Origin: Gamarada debralockiae
Taxonomy: Eukaryota; Ascomycota; Leotiomycetes; Helotiales; Hyphodiscaceae
Direction of reading: 5' to 3'
Assembly: GCA_002803225.1 (NCBI GenBank)
Contig: NXFV01001735.1
Location: forward strand, 1-20,069
DNA length: 20,069 nucleotides
Below the pieces are notes generated by a model. The model did not search any database. It had not been told where the DNA came from and saw only the letters and a program-made list of their open reading frames with translations. Position numbers and translations under genes: made by a program. Below, piece after piece: positions 1 to 9,944 of this stretch (position 1 is the stretch's first letter; each line of letters opens with the position of its first letter).

Positions 1-241
1 AAGTTACGAATAAGCTCCCTGATCTCCGAAAAATCGAGCCCTGTCAAGCTTTGGAACGACGCGTTTGCGACCGTGCCACAACCCCTCCGACAACCCCTCT
101 TAATCTCCGACCCTCGCGCGAACCTCTACATTCAGGACTACTTCGAGAAGACACGGCTATTAGAAGGAGTACTATCTTCGGGTCCTATCGAACCGATAAC
201 CTCGTTCAAAGCCAACACCGAACAATTGTAGCACACTCGTC
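1..241 (+). other. Leader/upstream flank of the sdhD copy
   Basis: This is the sequence just upstream of the sdhD-like ATG at 242. It is free of a recognisable gene and is pyrimidine- and CA-rich close to the ATG, as a fungal 5' leader would be. It suggests that the duplicated segment carried the leader along with the coding start. An open frame at 51-287 overlaps the start in another frame and resembles nothing I know. That this is UTR or promoter is inference from position only. Confidence 0.35.
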
Positions 242-565
242 ATGGCTTCAATTGCTCGTCCAGCGCTTCTTAGGCAAACTTATCTAGCTGCTGCTTCCAA
301 GCGCACCTTCTCAACCAAGCTCTCCAGCTTCCCCGCCATTATCAAGCCTACATCGCCCGTTATCTCAAGACAAGCTCGCAGCGCATTCGTGAAGGATGCT
401 CTATTAGGATCGATGAGAGCTGCTGCTTTTCATGCAAGCGGAAGACGCTCAATTCTGCCTCTGACGGAACCGCAAATGACGCAGCTCTAGTTCCTCCCCC
501 AAGTCCATCACATGGCTCCTACCACTGGGCCTTCGAGCGTCTTATGTCCGCTGCTTTGATCCCAC
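242..565 (+). pseudogene. sdhD: 5' fragment of succinate dehydrogenase membrane anchor subunit (SdhD/CybS), frameshifted and truncated
   Basis: The start at 242 opens a mitochondrial targeting-type N-terminus (MASIARPALLRQ.., rich in R, S and A) followed by the motif AFHASGRRSILP, which is the mature start region of fungal SdhD. The frame then breaks near 461. In the frame beginning at 463 the text continues as DGTANDAALVPPPSPSHG and SYHWAFERLMSAALIP, the conserved lead-in to the first membrane helix. Homology ends at about 565, so the three membrane helices that hold haem and ubiquinone in complex II are missing. A functional complex II gene must lie elsewhere. The break coincides with the edge of an OrsD-like relic on the other strand, so this looks like a duplicated fragment cut by that element or by rearrangement. 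The family call rests on motifs; the loss of function is clear from the frameshift and the missing helices. Confidence 0.75.
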
Positions 566-566
566 A

Positions 567-1834
567 CTTTTCTTAGCTCGTCTAACTGCTCCTCAGTAAA
601 GCAAATCCCGAACGCAGACTAACGCACAGCTAGAGTCACGTTGTAGGCTCGGAAGATGAATGGGATAATTCTCTAGAAGAGCCGCTAGTATCTCTAACGA
701 GTTGCCGCTCGGCCTAAAAATCCTAAATAGCTTTTAATAAAATCGAGTACGCGGTCCTGAGTTAAGCCAGCAGAGGATTGGATGTCCCGTGCGACGCATA
801 GTCTCCTCGCATCTGTCCAAGACACCGTCCAGAGCTGCCATCAGCTGCCACATCTTCTGCTCGCCGCTTCTCCGGCTGACGAGGTTGACGCCCTCGTATT
901 GCCCTATAGGGCTTGGTTATAAGACCAGGCTTTTCACACCTAGCTTATTTTCGCCAACAGATCGCGTCGTGTCCATTCATAGACACGTGCCCACTGAGTT
1001 CGCTCTATCCACAGGCTAGTGAGTTCTAGTTCCTTCACACCCGTCTCTTGCATGGCTTCTCGATCGCGAGCGGCAATATGCGCTCGCTCCCTTTAATGAA
1101 TTGCCTCAAGATGAATGAAACCTGAGAAAATCCAGAGTAAATCAGGGGTAGATGCTTGACGGATAATCCAGTATTTACGGGACGCTCCAGATACCCAGGA
1201 CTGAACAGTGTGTAAGATAGTACTGTACACAGTCCGTATACTGCCCACATGCCAGCATAAAGCACGTGCTTGATAGTTTCTCTACCAACATGATAATAAC
1301 CTTAGTAAACATTGTTTATTTATCTCGAAATTTCCTATTCAGGACCCGCTCAGACCCTATGATGTAAGGAAAAGTGCTTGGCAGCATACGGGTTCATACT
1401 ATTTTACACACTGGGACTGAAGGAGCATGTCTTAATATAGGTCATCAGGATTCCGTCGACGCGTAGAAGGCGCTCGAGGAGAGGGGCAGCAGGAAGAAAC
1501 GTGGCGAGTCATCGTTTCCAGGTCGATGGTCCGATACTTGCAGGTAAGGCAAGCATAGCCGCGGTAGACCTTGAGATGTGGGTGGTCGAGCGATTGGTCG
1601 GTACGGAGACGAATATTAGTTGGGTTGGGAATCTTGAGAGAGTGGATTAAGGGGGTTATGCCCCGCCGAGATTCTGGATAGATCTGGTGTCTGTTCTACA
1701 AGTGTAAGGTTGACCTGAGATCCAGATACTGCTTGACCATACTGGCATGTCTTATAGATTAGGGCAGGCCCGTCAGGATCAAAGACGAGGTTCACAGCAG
1801 TCAACAAAGAGTAATCAGCCATTGAAAGGGGCAA
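567..1834 (-). pseudogene. OrsD-like (DUF3505) zinc-finger protein, decayed relic
   Basis: Read on the minus strand from about 1834, several frames join into one degenerate protein. It begins LVFDPDGPALIYKTCQY, the first finger, with a Tyr where the family has its first Cys. After a frameshift near 1700 come HQIYPESRRG, IPNPTNIRLRTDQS and HPHLKVYRGYACLTCKYRT with TMTRHVS, the second C2H2-like finger at about 1506-1562. Then follow VQSWVSGASRKYWIIRQ (about 1150-1212), AMQETGVKELELTSLWIERT (about 980-1060), LDRCEETMRRTGHPILCW (about 765-830) and FTEEQLDELRK (about 570-605). This order matches fungal OrsD-like DUF3505 proteins, which are often multicopy and repeat-associated. In-frame TAA/TAG codons stand where CAA/CAG is expected, as RIP would leave. 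A stretch of about 150 bp at 1270-1430 fits poorly and may be an insertion. The biochemical role of the family is unknown to me. Confidence 0.75.
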
Positions 1835-2554
1835 TCGAAGATTAGAACAAATAAATACTTCAAAAGCAGTAATAGGATTTTACAATTTCATCTAGACTTT
1901 CCATAATCGGGAAGAGAAAGGGGTTTCAAAGTCAGAAGGAGTAAAATTAGGGTTGCGCACTGACGATTTCCGTGTTAGACACATACGTTTTGTGAACGCT
2001 CGGGCTGGCCAAAGGGTACAAAAGGTCATTGGATCCTCATATTCTCTCTTTTCTTCCCTAGCTTAGTATTTTATAATACATCGTGATCTTTGAACTCCGC
2101 GCTTCAGACCTTTGCATCGATCCCGCCGTCACACCTTTGTTCAAAGGGTTATATGTGAGAACGTTATGGATTGAGAGAAATCTGAAAGTTGACTATATAA
2201 AACTGGCTAGCGCGGTTACATGACATAGTCACGTGCCCATAAGGCAGACTGCGCTGGAAACCCCTTTAACAACCTTAACCTTAATGCCAAAGTAATCTTA
2301 GTGCAATATTACAAAGAAACGATTTATAATATAAAGATAGATTATAGAATCTTATTCAATAAACGAAAGATTCAAACGACATTGGCAAGTTAGGCATACG
2401 GATATTAGAGGGCATAACTGTGACATTTAATATAATATAGAACTAAACTACAGCTACCTAAAGAGATAAAAACTACAAACTGCCAGTTATAGAGAAAAAG
2501 TTCTGACCTAGCCGTACGTCCAGCTTTATCCCGACCCTATTCTAGAGAAAGCAC
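1835..2554. other. AT-rich intergenic spacer
   Basis: No gene is visible in either strand. The stretch is AT-rich with many TA steps (for example 2280-2480), as expected of RIP-affected or intergenic fungal DNA. A CACGTG box sits at 2230-2235. The 3' end of the minus-strand kinase gene lies at the right edge, so poly(A) signals for that gene should fall here, but I cannot fix one. Confidence 0.4.
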
Positions 2555-5184
2555 TTAGGTGGATCCAAGAGGTTTCTCTGTGCCTTGATAGTCGCCTGTG
2601 TGATCCCTCCCTCCACCAAATTCCTCGGAAAGAGCTACCGAATCATGGTCCGTAGAGCCTTCCCCTCTACCGTCGCTAGAGCTCTGATGGCTAAGCTTAG
2701 GCTTTTGACCCAAATGGACTGCTCGAACGTGGCGTTTCACGCTCTCAGGATTAAACCCCTTTCCCCGATGATTGTCGCAGCCAGGAAAGGTACAATTGGA
2801 ATTTTGACCACGATGTGTTGTTCTAACGTGGCGTTTCATCCTATCAGAATGTGAAAACCCTTTCCCTTGGTTATTGTCGCAGCCAGGAAAGGTACAATTG
2901 GATTTTTGACCCTGATGTATTGTTCTAATGTGGCGTTTCATCCTATCAGAATGTGAAAACCCTTTTCCTTGGTTATTGTCGCAGCCAGGAAAGGTACAAT
3001 TGGAATTTTGACCACGATGTGTTGTTCTAACGTGGCGTTTCATCCTATCAGAATCTGAAAACCCTTTTCCTCGGTTATTCTTGCAGCCAGGAAAGGTACA
3101 ATTGGATTTTTGACTCCGATGCATTGTTCTAATGTGGCGTTTCAAGTTATTAGAATCTGAAAACCCTTTTCCTTGGTTATTGTTGCAGCCAGGAAAGGTG
3201 CAATTGGGTTTTTGGCCCTTATGTCTTGATCGAGCATGGCGCTCCATAGTCCCACGTATTGGAAACCCCTTTCCTTGATTGTTGGCATAGTCAGAAACGA
3301 TGCAGTCAAAGGAATTATCTATATCTGCTGATTGCAGGTGGTCGGCTGAATTTCTCATCGAGGAGAACCCTCCTCTGTCGTTGTTGTGACCATGAGAATA
3401 TATATTGTTACTCAAGGCATCGCTGGAGCTCTGACCAGGATCTTGCTCTCGGTGGGTGTTGGTTTCTACCGCGGCGGAATATTGATCGGCTTGAACTAGG
3501 GCGGGATCCAGGTTGACTGAAGGGAGATATGGGTATAGTGTTCGGTGCTCCTCTGGTTCCTCGATCCACTGCTCTCCATCTGATTCTGAACCAAAGGACG
3601 ATTCATCATCTTCAACACAGCATAAGCCACAAAATGTTGCAGGACTAAATAAAGTAGCAGATCCAGCTTGTTGATTTGTGATGATGCTGAATAGTGTCTG
3701 AGCTGTCGGGCGATCTCGTAGATTGACATTTAACATTAGCTTGATCCATTTCAGAGGCTCATTATCTTGGTCTGATTTAAGAATATAGAGATTTTCGATC
3801 CAAAGGTTTACTGGTTTTATATTGGCGTAGAAACGATAGTTCTCCGAGTAAGCCTTGAAATTCTGGCGCATTTGACTGACTGTTTGACCTTTTAAGATTG
3901 TAGTCATCTCTAGGAAGACACAGCCAAGTGACCAGATATCAGATGACGAATTTCGGGCTTCCAAATTTGCAACTTCTGGAGCGCAATATGCTGGAGAATG
4001 ACCAAAATCGGTAGTCGTGGTGCTTCTGCTCATATGTTCCCAGTCAAGAGAGATCCCAAAATCTGTCCACATGACATTGTCGCCTTTCACCAAAATGTTT
4101 TCTGGTTTCACATCACGGTGGCGGATTTTAGATTGGTGGAGATACTGAAGGCCCTTACAAAGACATCCAAAGAAGGTTCGTAGCAATGATTGCTTATCGA
4201 CGGAGTTAACGGCCTCTTCCATATAGGATGCCAGGTTATAGTCAGCCACGGGACTTATTATGAGAGCAACGTATTTTGGATCTGTGTAGCTTCCAATCTA
4301 TGTATTCTCATATGTGGTGAGTTCAATTCGATTTCTCAAGAGGTAAAAGCACATACCAGTTTCACACAGTGGCTGTGTGAAATCCGTTTAAGAATTTGGA
4401 GCTCAGCAAGGAAGGTCTTGATCCCTGGCTCATTTTTTCTTCCATACTTAGTCCGTGGAACCAATTTTCGAGCAAACTCTTGGTGACTGAGAAGGCTTAC
4501 AACCTTCTGCACCGCACCGTACGAACCAGATCCGAGCCTTCCCTTGACCTCGTACGGTGCCAATTTCCCTTTCTCAAAATACAAGTGTCCTCCTCTTTCA
4601 CAATTTTCCAAATGAAGTGTCTTGGTAAGCACGGCAGACTGATGATGCAAAAATTCAGTCTGTATTTTGCTACTAATCGCAGAGGGAAACGATGTCGCGT
4701 CGAAAGGGAAGGAGATGTCCGTGATATTGCTCGCTAGAAACTCGTCGAGAAGCTCAAGGTGATTGATAATACGGAGGACAGTATACAAGCGGGGTGCTCG
4801 ACTATAGGAAGCACGGTTGCTGTTCCGTAACAGAAATGAGACCTGTGCGAGATCTGCGTCTGTGAAAGCAGTTGCGCGGCCGTCCGTGAAAAATTCTTCA
4901 AGCCGTCCATCAATGCTGCGAGGCGTTCTTGACAATACCGCAGGATTTCCAGTACTATCTGTGATGTTCATAAGATTGGCGAAATTATATGTTGATTGAG
5001 CACCGTCGTAGAACGCCATTTGGTCTGCGCTTCTCGGCATCTGTCGCTCTAGAAAAGACTCCAGCTCCCAAGCGAAGAGTTCGTGTAACTGTGAAGGCCG
5101 TGAGGCTGTCTCTGTCGTAGACAAAATCCACCGATAGTGCACGCGTCGAGGGTGTAAGGAACTTGTCGGATACCTCGTCCTCAC
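2555..5184 (-). CDS. Protein kinase with C-terminal C2H2 zinc-finger repeats (two exons, 856 aa)
   Basis: Exon 1 is 5184-4357 and exon 2 is 4297-2555. The 59-nt intron 4356-4298 starts GTATGT, ends ACATAG and has an ACTCAC branch-like site; both exons are whole codons. Residues 1-205 are a fungal leader domain I cannot name. The kinase domain spans about 210-500: glycine loop LGSGSYGAV (217-225), Lys240 in FARKLV, Glu261 in the C-helix, HRDVKPEN (336-343) with Asp338 and Asn343, DFG at 355-357, APE at 382-384, SDIWSLG near 395-401. All key residues are present, so an active Ser/Thr kinase is likely. A low-complexity acidic linker follows. From about 605 to 815 come six finger units: five with CTFPGC, about 16 residues, then H-x4-H; the first lacks its second Cys. 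The tail (to 856) is polar. Substrate and partner are unknown; fingers may bind nucleic acid or protein. The start is the first ATG of the open frame and could be longer if an upstream exon exists. Confidence 0.85.
2690..3310 (-). repeat. 102-bp tandem repeats encoding C2H2 fingers
   Basis: The anchor gcagccaggaaaggt recurs at 2777, 2879, 2981, 3083 and 3185, exactly 102 bp (34 codons) apart. A degenerate sixth unit lies to the right of 3250. The copies at 2777 and 2981 are identical for 74 bp, while the alternate copies differ more, so two-unit (204-bp) blocks have been copied recently. The reading frame is kept throughout, so the repeats are part of the kinase protein and not a CRISPR array or satellite. 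Confidence 0.9.
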
Positions 5185-5836
5185 TCGTGCAAGGTTGTAG
5201 CTGCTTCACAGTTTTAGCAAGACGGGAAGATGTGCTTCTTCATGCTCTCAATCGCAAACTTCCTGGGAATTTGCGTGTCATCCGCGATTGATCCTTGTCC
5301 CAGAGCCGCCCTAGGCTTTTCCGGGACAAAAATCACACTGGTTGGTTGTGTTTGCCATCTGCCCTCGAGCGTTTATTGGATCTTGCGACAAGGCAGACAG
5401 CGGAGCCTGCGAAGTGGTCTATTGACAAGGGGCCCCAATACGTTCACCCAATAGCGCTAACCTACGACTGAATTGGAGCTTGAACGATTTCCACGTATTA
5501 TGTCATAATCTGGACTAGTGTAAGGTCTTTAGGCTCTATATATCTATTAAAGTAGAACCTAGAGATAGGTGTTAGTCTCAGGTATAACCTCCTAGGATTA
5601 CCGCGTAAGATAACTTGTTGGAATATGTAGTTATTTGACTTTGTTGATTGAAGTAAGGCTGGAAGCTAAATACAGACCGTCTTGGTCACGTGATCTAGCA
5701 TCTCACGTGATATCTATAAGCAGAACTAGAGTATTTACAACAGTTTCGATATAAATACCCAAGCCAAACATTTCATTTATAAAAATAGAAATGCTATCCA
5801 ATCGTTCCCAATTCCATTAACTCATTCTCGTCTTCC
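5185..5836. other. Intergenic spacer with paired CACGTG boxes
   Basis: This is the upstream region of the kinase gene and the downstream region of the small NTF2-like gene. I see no supported gene; the plus-strand frame 5230-5454 has no recognisable motif. Two TCACGTGAT sites lie 17 bp apart (CACGTG at 5687-5692 and 5704-5709). The stretch 5616-5742 begins TGTTG and ends CAACA, as a small solo LTR might, but I found no flanking target duplication. Confidence 0.35.
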
Positions 5837-6440
5837 TTAAACTTCAAGAACGAAGCTTTCCATTTCAATCAGTCTACGGCCACCCTCGAACTTAATATTA
5901 AGCACAGCAACTAAGTTGCCAGTTACTTCCTTCCCGTCTTTCACAGCAGAAAATTTGACAATGTGAGCTACGGTTCCAGACTTGCCCTCCGGATCAGCGG
6001 GGTTGACAACGAAACTCTGGCTAATAAGCTGTCGGTTGGACAGCTCCTTGCGTGTTTGAACTACGAATTCGCGGAATGTATTGAAGTCTATCAAATGTCC
6101 ATCCTCGCTGATTACAGGAAGAGCTCTAGTTAGCATTTTTACAACTCGCTATAATAAAAGAAAAAGAACAGCAGGTGGAGTGAGAGAGATAAGAGAAGAG
6201 TGCTTACTTCTGTTTGATATCACGGGCATAGAATATGTTGAACGCTAGGTCGAAAATCTCCTCATTGTCTTGGATAGCCACTAGGTAAAAATTGTTGGAT
6301 GCGAACGCTTGCAGGGAGATCAAAGGTTCATGGTGTCTATTGGAGGCTGGTCCGGTACGTTGATGCTTTGCTGCCGAATCTTGGTCCGTTCCAGTCGATC
6401 GTTCATGCTTCCTGCTGGATGTCCAAGAATAAGAGCCCAT
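5837..6440 (-). CDS. Small protein, probably NTF2/SnoaL-like fold; exon junction uncertain
   Basis: Exon 1 (6440-6208) encodes 77 residues ending LAFNIFYARDIKQ, and exon 2 (to 5837) encodes LPVISEDGHLIDFNTFREFV through FVLEV. The helix, then SEDG, then a KSGTV..FSAVKDGKEV strand and LNIKFEGGRRLIEMESF recall the NTF2/SnoaL-like cone fold found in small enzymes and binding proteins; this is fold recognition by eye. The donor GTAAGC at 6207 is good, but the best acceptor (TATAG, exon from 6148) puts exon 2 out of frame. Only a distal AG (exon from 6125, 82-nt intron) gives an open product of 173 aa. In that case the TGCTAAC branch site would sit only about 4 nt from the AG. Either this unusual splice is used or a 1-nt indel has broken the gene. 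The role is unknown. Confidence 0.5.
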
Positions 6441-8255
6441 GATGGAAGTAGTCGAAAAGCGTAAAAAATAATATGGAGATTTAATGTGATAGAAGAAAAG
6501 AAGATTTGTTTAAAAAGATAGGTTTGGATTGGGAATGTATTGAATAGACAATTAGATGGCGTTCTAAAACAAGACTTTATATACTGGTTCGAATATATTA
6601 AGCTCTCTACTGATTAAATCTTACTAGTAACACCTGACCAGAAGGCTGAATCTAAGCGGTGTGTAAGACATAAGCAGCACTTATTAAAGCGGCACTTGTT
6701 TCTTTGAAGATATCAGCAATTACTTGTTTAAGCAGTATATAAATAGAATTTCAATATTAGATTGAGTATTTTATACTGACTCCTTTAAAGCCTATGAGAC
6801 GCGGAAGAGAAAGGCGGGGACATAGTCTAAGCAAAAATCGCAATCCAGCGAATAGAGCAGTTTCAGCCAGCACATGATCAACTTAAAGCGGGTAAGATCG
6901 GTATTGAAATCAAGGGATAGCTGACTGCGAGTCCGATCTGAGCCGAGGCTGAGCTGCAGAGGTGGGTGCCGGTTACGTAAGATATAGGGATAAGAAGTGT
7001 TGAGATTCTGCCGATGTAATACTTTAAAATACAACACAGAAATGTCTCTATGTGTGGATATTTTCGTATCTTGTATAAAGACAGGTAGAGAGGGATAATT
7101 GTCTGGAAATAAAATTGGGACTCTTAGATTTGATATCCATATTTAAGCCTCTCACTAAAACCTTTAAAGTTCTTGGAGGATGGATCTTTGACTACTTACC
7201 CACGTAAGCCGGGCAAGCTAACCTAAAGCCGAATCTTACCCGCACCATTGGATGTACTTGGCGTGTTTAAGTGGCTTAGAACGTTCAAGGCCACGGATAT
7301 CTTGCCCCATGAAAGAGTATTGTTTCTTGGCTTTGGTAATGGAGCTTCACTGCTGCTAAGCGTACCTTATTCTAGGAGCTCGTAAACATGGAAATGTGTT
7401 ACAACAATAATTGAAATGGCAACGACAAAGCATTCGACAGCGATATCTGTAGGAGTCAAGATTCATGGAAATTGGAGATTGGCGACGCAAACAGGACACC
7501 TGCTCGAATGAATAAGCAGTTGGAAAACCTTCATGGCAGGGGTTAAGTTGACTTATATCTTCTCTATATGCGTCCCCTCCTTGGACTTGCCTGCTAATGC
7601 TTGTAGCCACTAAAATTCTCCCAAAAGTTTCTTGAAACATTGTGATCCAGCCGACACCATTTGGGATGCAAAGTCGCAGCGGAAGTGCGGCTCTAGCAGA
7701 AAAATCCCATGTCGAGGGGAGAGGCTGGCATGGTGGTAGTTTGTTCACAGTTGCTTGAGACAGGGTATCAATGAACAAAAGATTTAAGCTGCAATAATGC
7801 AATAAAAAGGAGCAACACAGCTAGGTCCACCTGCGGGTCAACGATAAAAGTACAATTGCAACTTCAGTGTCATTGACATTCGCTGGTCGAGGGGAGTACA
7901 AGTAGAAGTTCTTCAAGACCTGCAGTATCTCCGATGCCTTCTTTGGTCCTGAATATGGTTGCAGGTGTTCTGATAGCCTGAAACTACCACAAGCGCCTCA
8001 CCTTTATGCCACTAGGCAGCCTGTTGAAGCCCAGAAACCGAATCAGGCTACGACTGAAAACTAAGGAAGAGCTGAAATTAGAAACTAAGAAAACGCAGAC
8101 TTTTCTGTCTTTCCAACTTGGAAAACTTGGTCAAAAGATCATTCAATTATTATAGCATCCAATAATAAAGCACATAACCCATTAATCATCCTAACGACCC
8201 ACCTTTTTATCACTACCTCCTCAACCGACCAGCGGCATCTATTTTCCTCCACCAT
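6441..8255. other. 1.8-kb stretch with no supported gene
   Basis: Both strands were read. Open frames at 6792-7037 and 7356-7802 (both minus, 81 and 148 residues) show no motif, no biased composition and no splice partner I could find. The part to 6800 is AT-rich and could hold the promoter of the NTF2-like gene. The part just right of 8100 is the 3' flank of the 562-aa gene. A non-coding RNA cannot be excluded, but nothing in the sequence shows one. Confidence 0.35.
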
Positions 8256-9944
8256 CTAACAAGTACCATACCTCACACCCCTCCGTCCTAACTCCTTCCT
8301 CCCCACACTCTCCTCCGGCCAAACCCACCCCCTCGCCCTCTTCGCCTCCCTCTTTTCCGCAAGCTGCGGTTCCGGAATCCACTCATCCTTCGGTAAACAC
8401 TTCCTGCGCGTCCCCTCCGCCGGTGCCCCAATCTCACTCTTCCACCCCACTTGACCGGGCAACGTATCATCCCTGGCCAACATATGCAAATACCACAGCG
8501 CCAAAAGTGCAGTCATCTTCCCTTTCCTAGGAACAACATTCTCTTCACCAGCATCCACAAAACTGCCCTCGACCTCCTCGAATGTCGAAGTCTGGGAATC
8601 ATGACTGGCGAGTTGGATGGTTTGGACTTCAAGGTATCCGAAGTGGGGCACGGAGTCGGCGCCATTGCGCACGACGACGAGCTCGATTTCGGTCATGATG
8701 AAACCGTAGCGGCAGCCATGCTCACGCATGTGCCGGTGCAGATGCGCCAGGCCCCGAAGGTATTCGACTTTGCGGTGGTTGCCTTCTACGCGCATGCCTG
8801 TGTTCCAGCGATCGAATGACTTGACTAGTCCGACTACGCGGCCGAGTCCGCGGCCGTAGATGAGCTGCGAGGTGTCGTCTGTGTAATTCGAGATGAATGA
8901 TGGATCAGAGGAACCTTTGGATGAGGCGCGCATGACCAGGTGGCGGGGCCCCAGGGATAGGGAGAGCGCGGCATTGAGTTTGGTTGCGTAGAAGGAGTTG
9001 TAGATGCTTTGGAGCTCGAGCTCGGTTTCTGGCTGGGAAGAGGTACGCAGTGGGACGGGGAGTGAGAGGGTTGGGAGGTTGATGTTTAGAAGTGCGTGCA
9101 GGCCCGGGATGGAGCTGATGGTTGCAGGGGTGAAGGAGGTCCAGGGTCGGATTTGACGGACGTCCCACCAGAAATGCTTGGTGTTTGCGTCGCGTACGTG
9201 AATGTTGAGTTGGCGCACCAAAGCTGGGGCTGGGTTGGGGGATGTGAGGTAGGACATCAATGTCGTTGTGTTACCATCATCGAGAGGACTGATGCTCAGG
9301 TCATCGAGAACGATGCTGTTCTGGAGGGGCGATGGAGTCCGTTGGGGAACTTGGTAGAAGTTCGCCGGCATGAAGGTCTCGGTCTGGGAGTTTGTCGCTG
9401 ATGGGATGTAGGTGGGCATCTGACGGTAGGTTGGGAATCCGTATTTTCCGAGGGTCTGGCCATCGAGACTTGAACCGGAAGCGCGTCGCTGGTGAGTGTT
9501 GGATGCGAACGAGATTGGCGAGCACAATGTGGACATCGGTCGAGTCTGTGATGGAATGTTGTCTTGTTGCTGTTGCTGTTGCATGAAGGTGATTGCCTCC
9601 GGGTTGGTGTAGCTTCGAGTGTGAGATGGTCTAAAGCTTCCGGTAGAAGGGAGGCTAGCTGTCTTCTTGAATCGCTTTGGTGGAGAGTGAATCTCTTGAT
9701 CCTGGGGACGGATCTTTGGCAGCAACAGTGGGCCATGTTGTCTGATGGGAGACCTGGCGGGCGTCGTCAACGCAGTATCGATGGAATCTGGTGATGACTC
9801 TTGAGAGTACGTTGAGACATGTGAGCCAGCTCGACTGTGGCCATGACTATGACTGAGGGTGAACGAGGCATCATTGAGAGCCTCCTCGAAAGAGAATGAC
9901 GGTGGGGTAGTTGGCCCGAAGGAGAATTGGTAGTCGAAGGACAT
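8256..9944 (-). CDS. Conserved-looking fungal protein of unknown function (562 aa, single exon)
   Basis: The intact frame starts with ATG at 9944 and has clearly higher GC than its flanks. Residues 1-240 are low-complexity and Ser/Pro/Thr-rich, with SPxR and TP sites, a basic PPKRFKK patch at 88-94 that could be a nuclear signal, and a run of six Gln at 122-127. Residues about 245-500 look folded: NIHVRDANTKHFWWDVRQIR (247-266), then YGFIMTEIELVVVRNG (413-428), FGYLEVQTIQL (435-445) and MTALLALWYLHMLA (477-490). The order of an E-containing strand, a GYLEV strand and an ALWYLHML helix resembles fungal PD-(D/E)XK-like domains; that is inference. The C-terminus is basic. Nuclear location and regulation by phosphorylation are plausible but unproven. 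I do not recognise a named family. Confidence 0.8.
   Translation of the reverse strand: MSFDYQFSFGPTTPPSFSFEEALNDASFTLSHSHGHSRAGSHVSTYSQESSPDSIDTALTTPARSPIRQHGPLLLPKIRPQDQEIHSPPKRFKKTASLPSTGSFRPSHTRSYTNPEAITFMQQQQQQDNIPSQTRPMSTLCSPISFASNTHQRRASGSSLDGQTLGKYGFPTYRQMPTYIPSATNSQTETFMPANFYQVPQRTPSPLQNSIVLDDLSISPLDDGNTTTLMSYLTSPNPAPALVRQLNIHVRDANTKHFWWDVRQIRPWTSFTPATISSIPGLHALLNINLPTLSLPVPLRTSSQPETELELQSIYNSFYATKLNAALSLSLGPRHLVMRASSKGSSDPSFISNYTDDTSQLIYGRGLGRVVGLVKSFDRWNTGMRVEGNHRKVEYLRGLAHLHRHMREHGCRYGFIMTEIELVVVRNGADSVPHFGYLEVQTIQLASHDSQTSTFEEVEGSFVDAGEENVVPRKGKMTALLALWYLHMLARDDTLPGQVGWKSEIGAPAEGTRRKCLPKDEWIPEPQLAEKREAKRARGWVWPEESVGRKELGRRGVRYGTC

Noticed and set aside
2690..3310. Regular 102-bp repeats as a CRISPR array
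   Set aside because: The units are in-frame zinc-finger codons within a eukaryotic kinase gene, with no repeat/spacer division.
6578..6600. tRNA T-loop-like GGTTCGAAT
   Set aside because: No acceptor stem, D-arm or anticodon arm can be folded around it.
7356..7802. 148-residue minus-strand open frame
   Set aside because: It has no recognisable domain, its Cys and Arg content looks random, and there are no plausible splice partners.
8451..9794. Several open frames overlapping the 562-aa gene on both strands
   Set aside because: They are shadows of a GC-rich coding region; only the 562-aa frame has structured segments.
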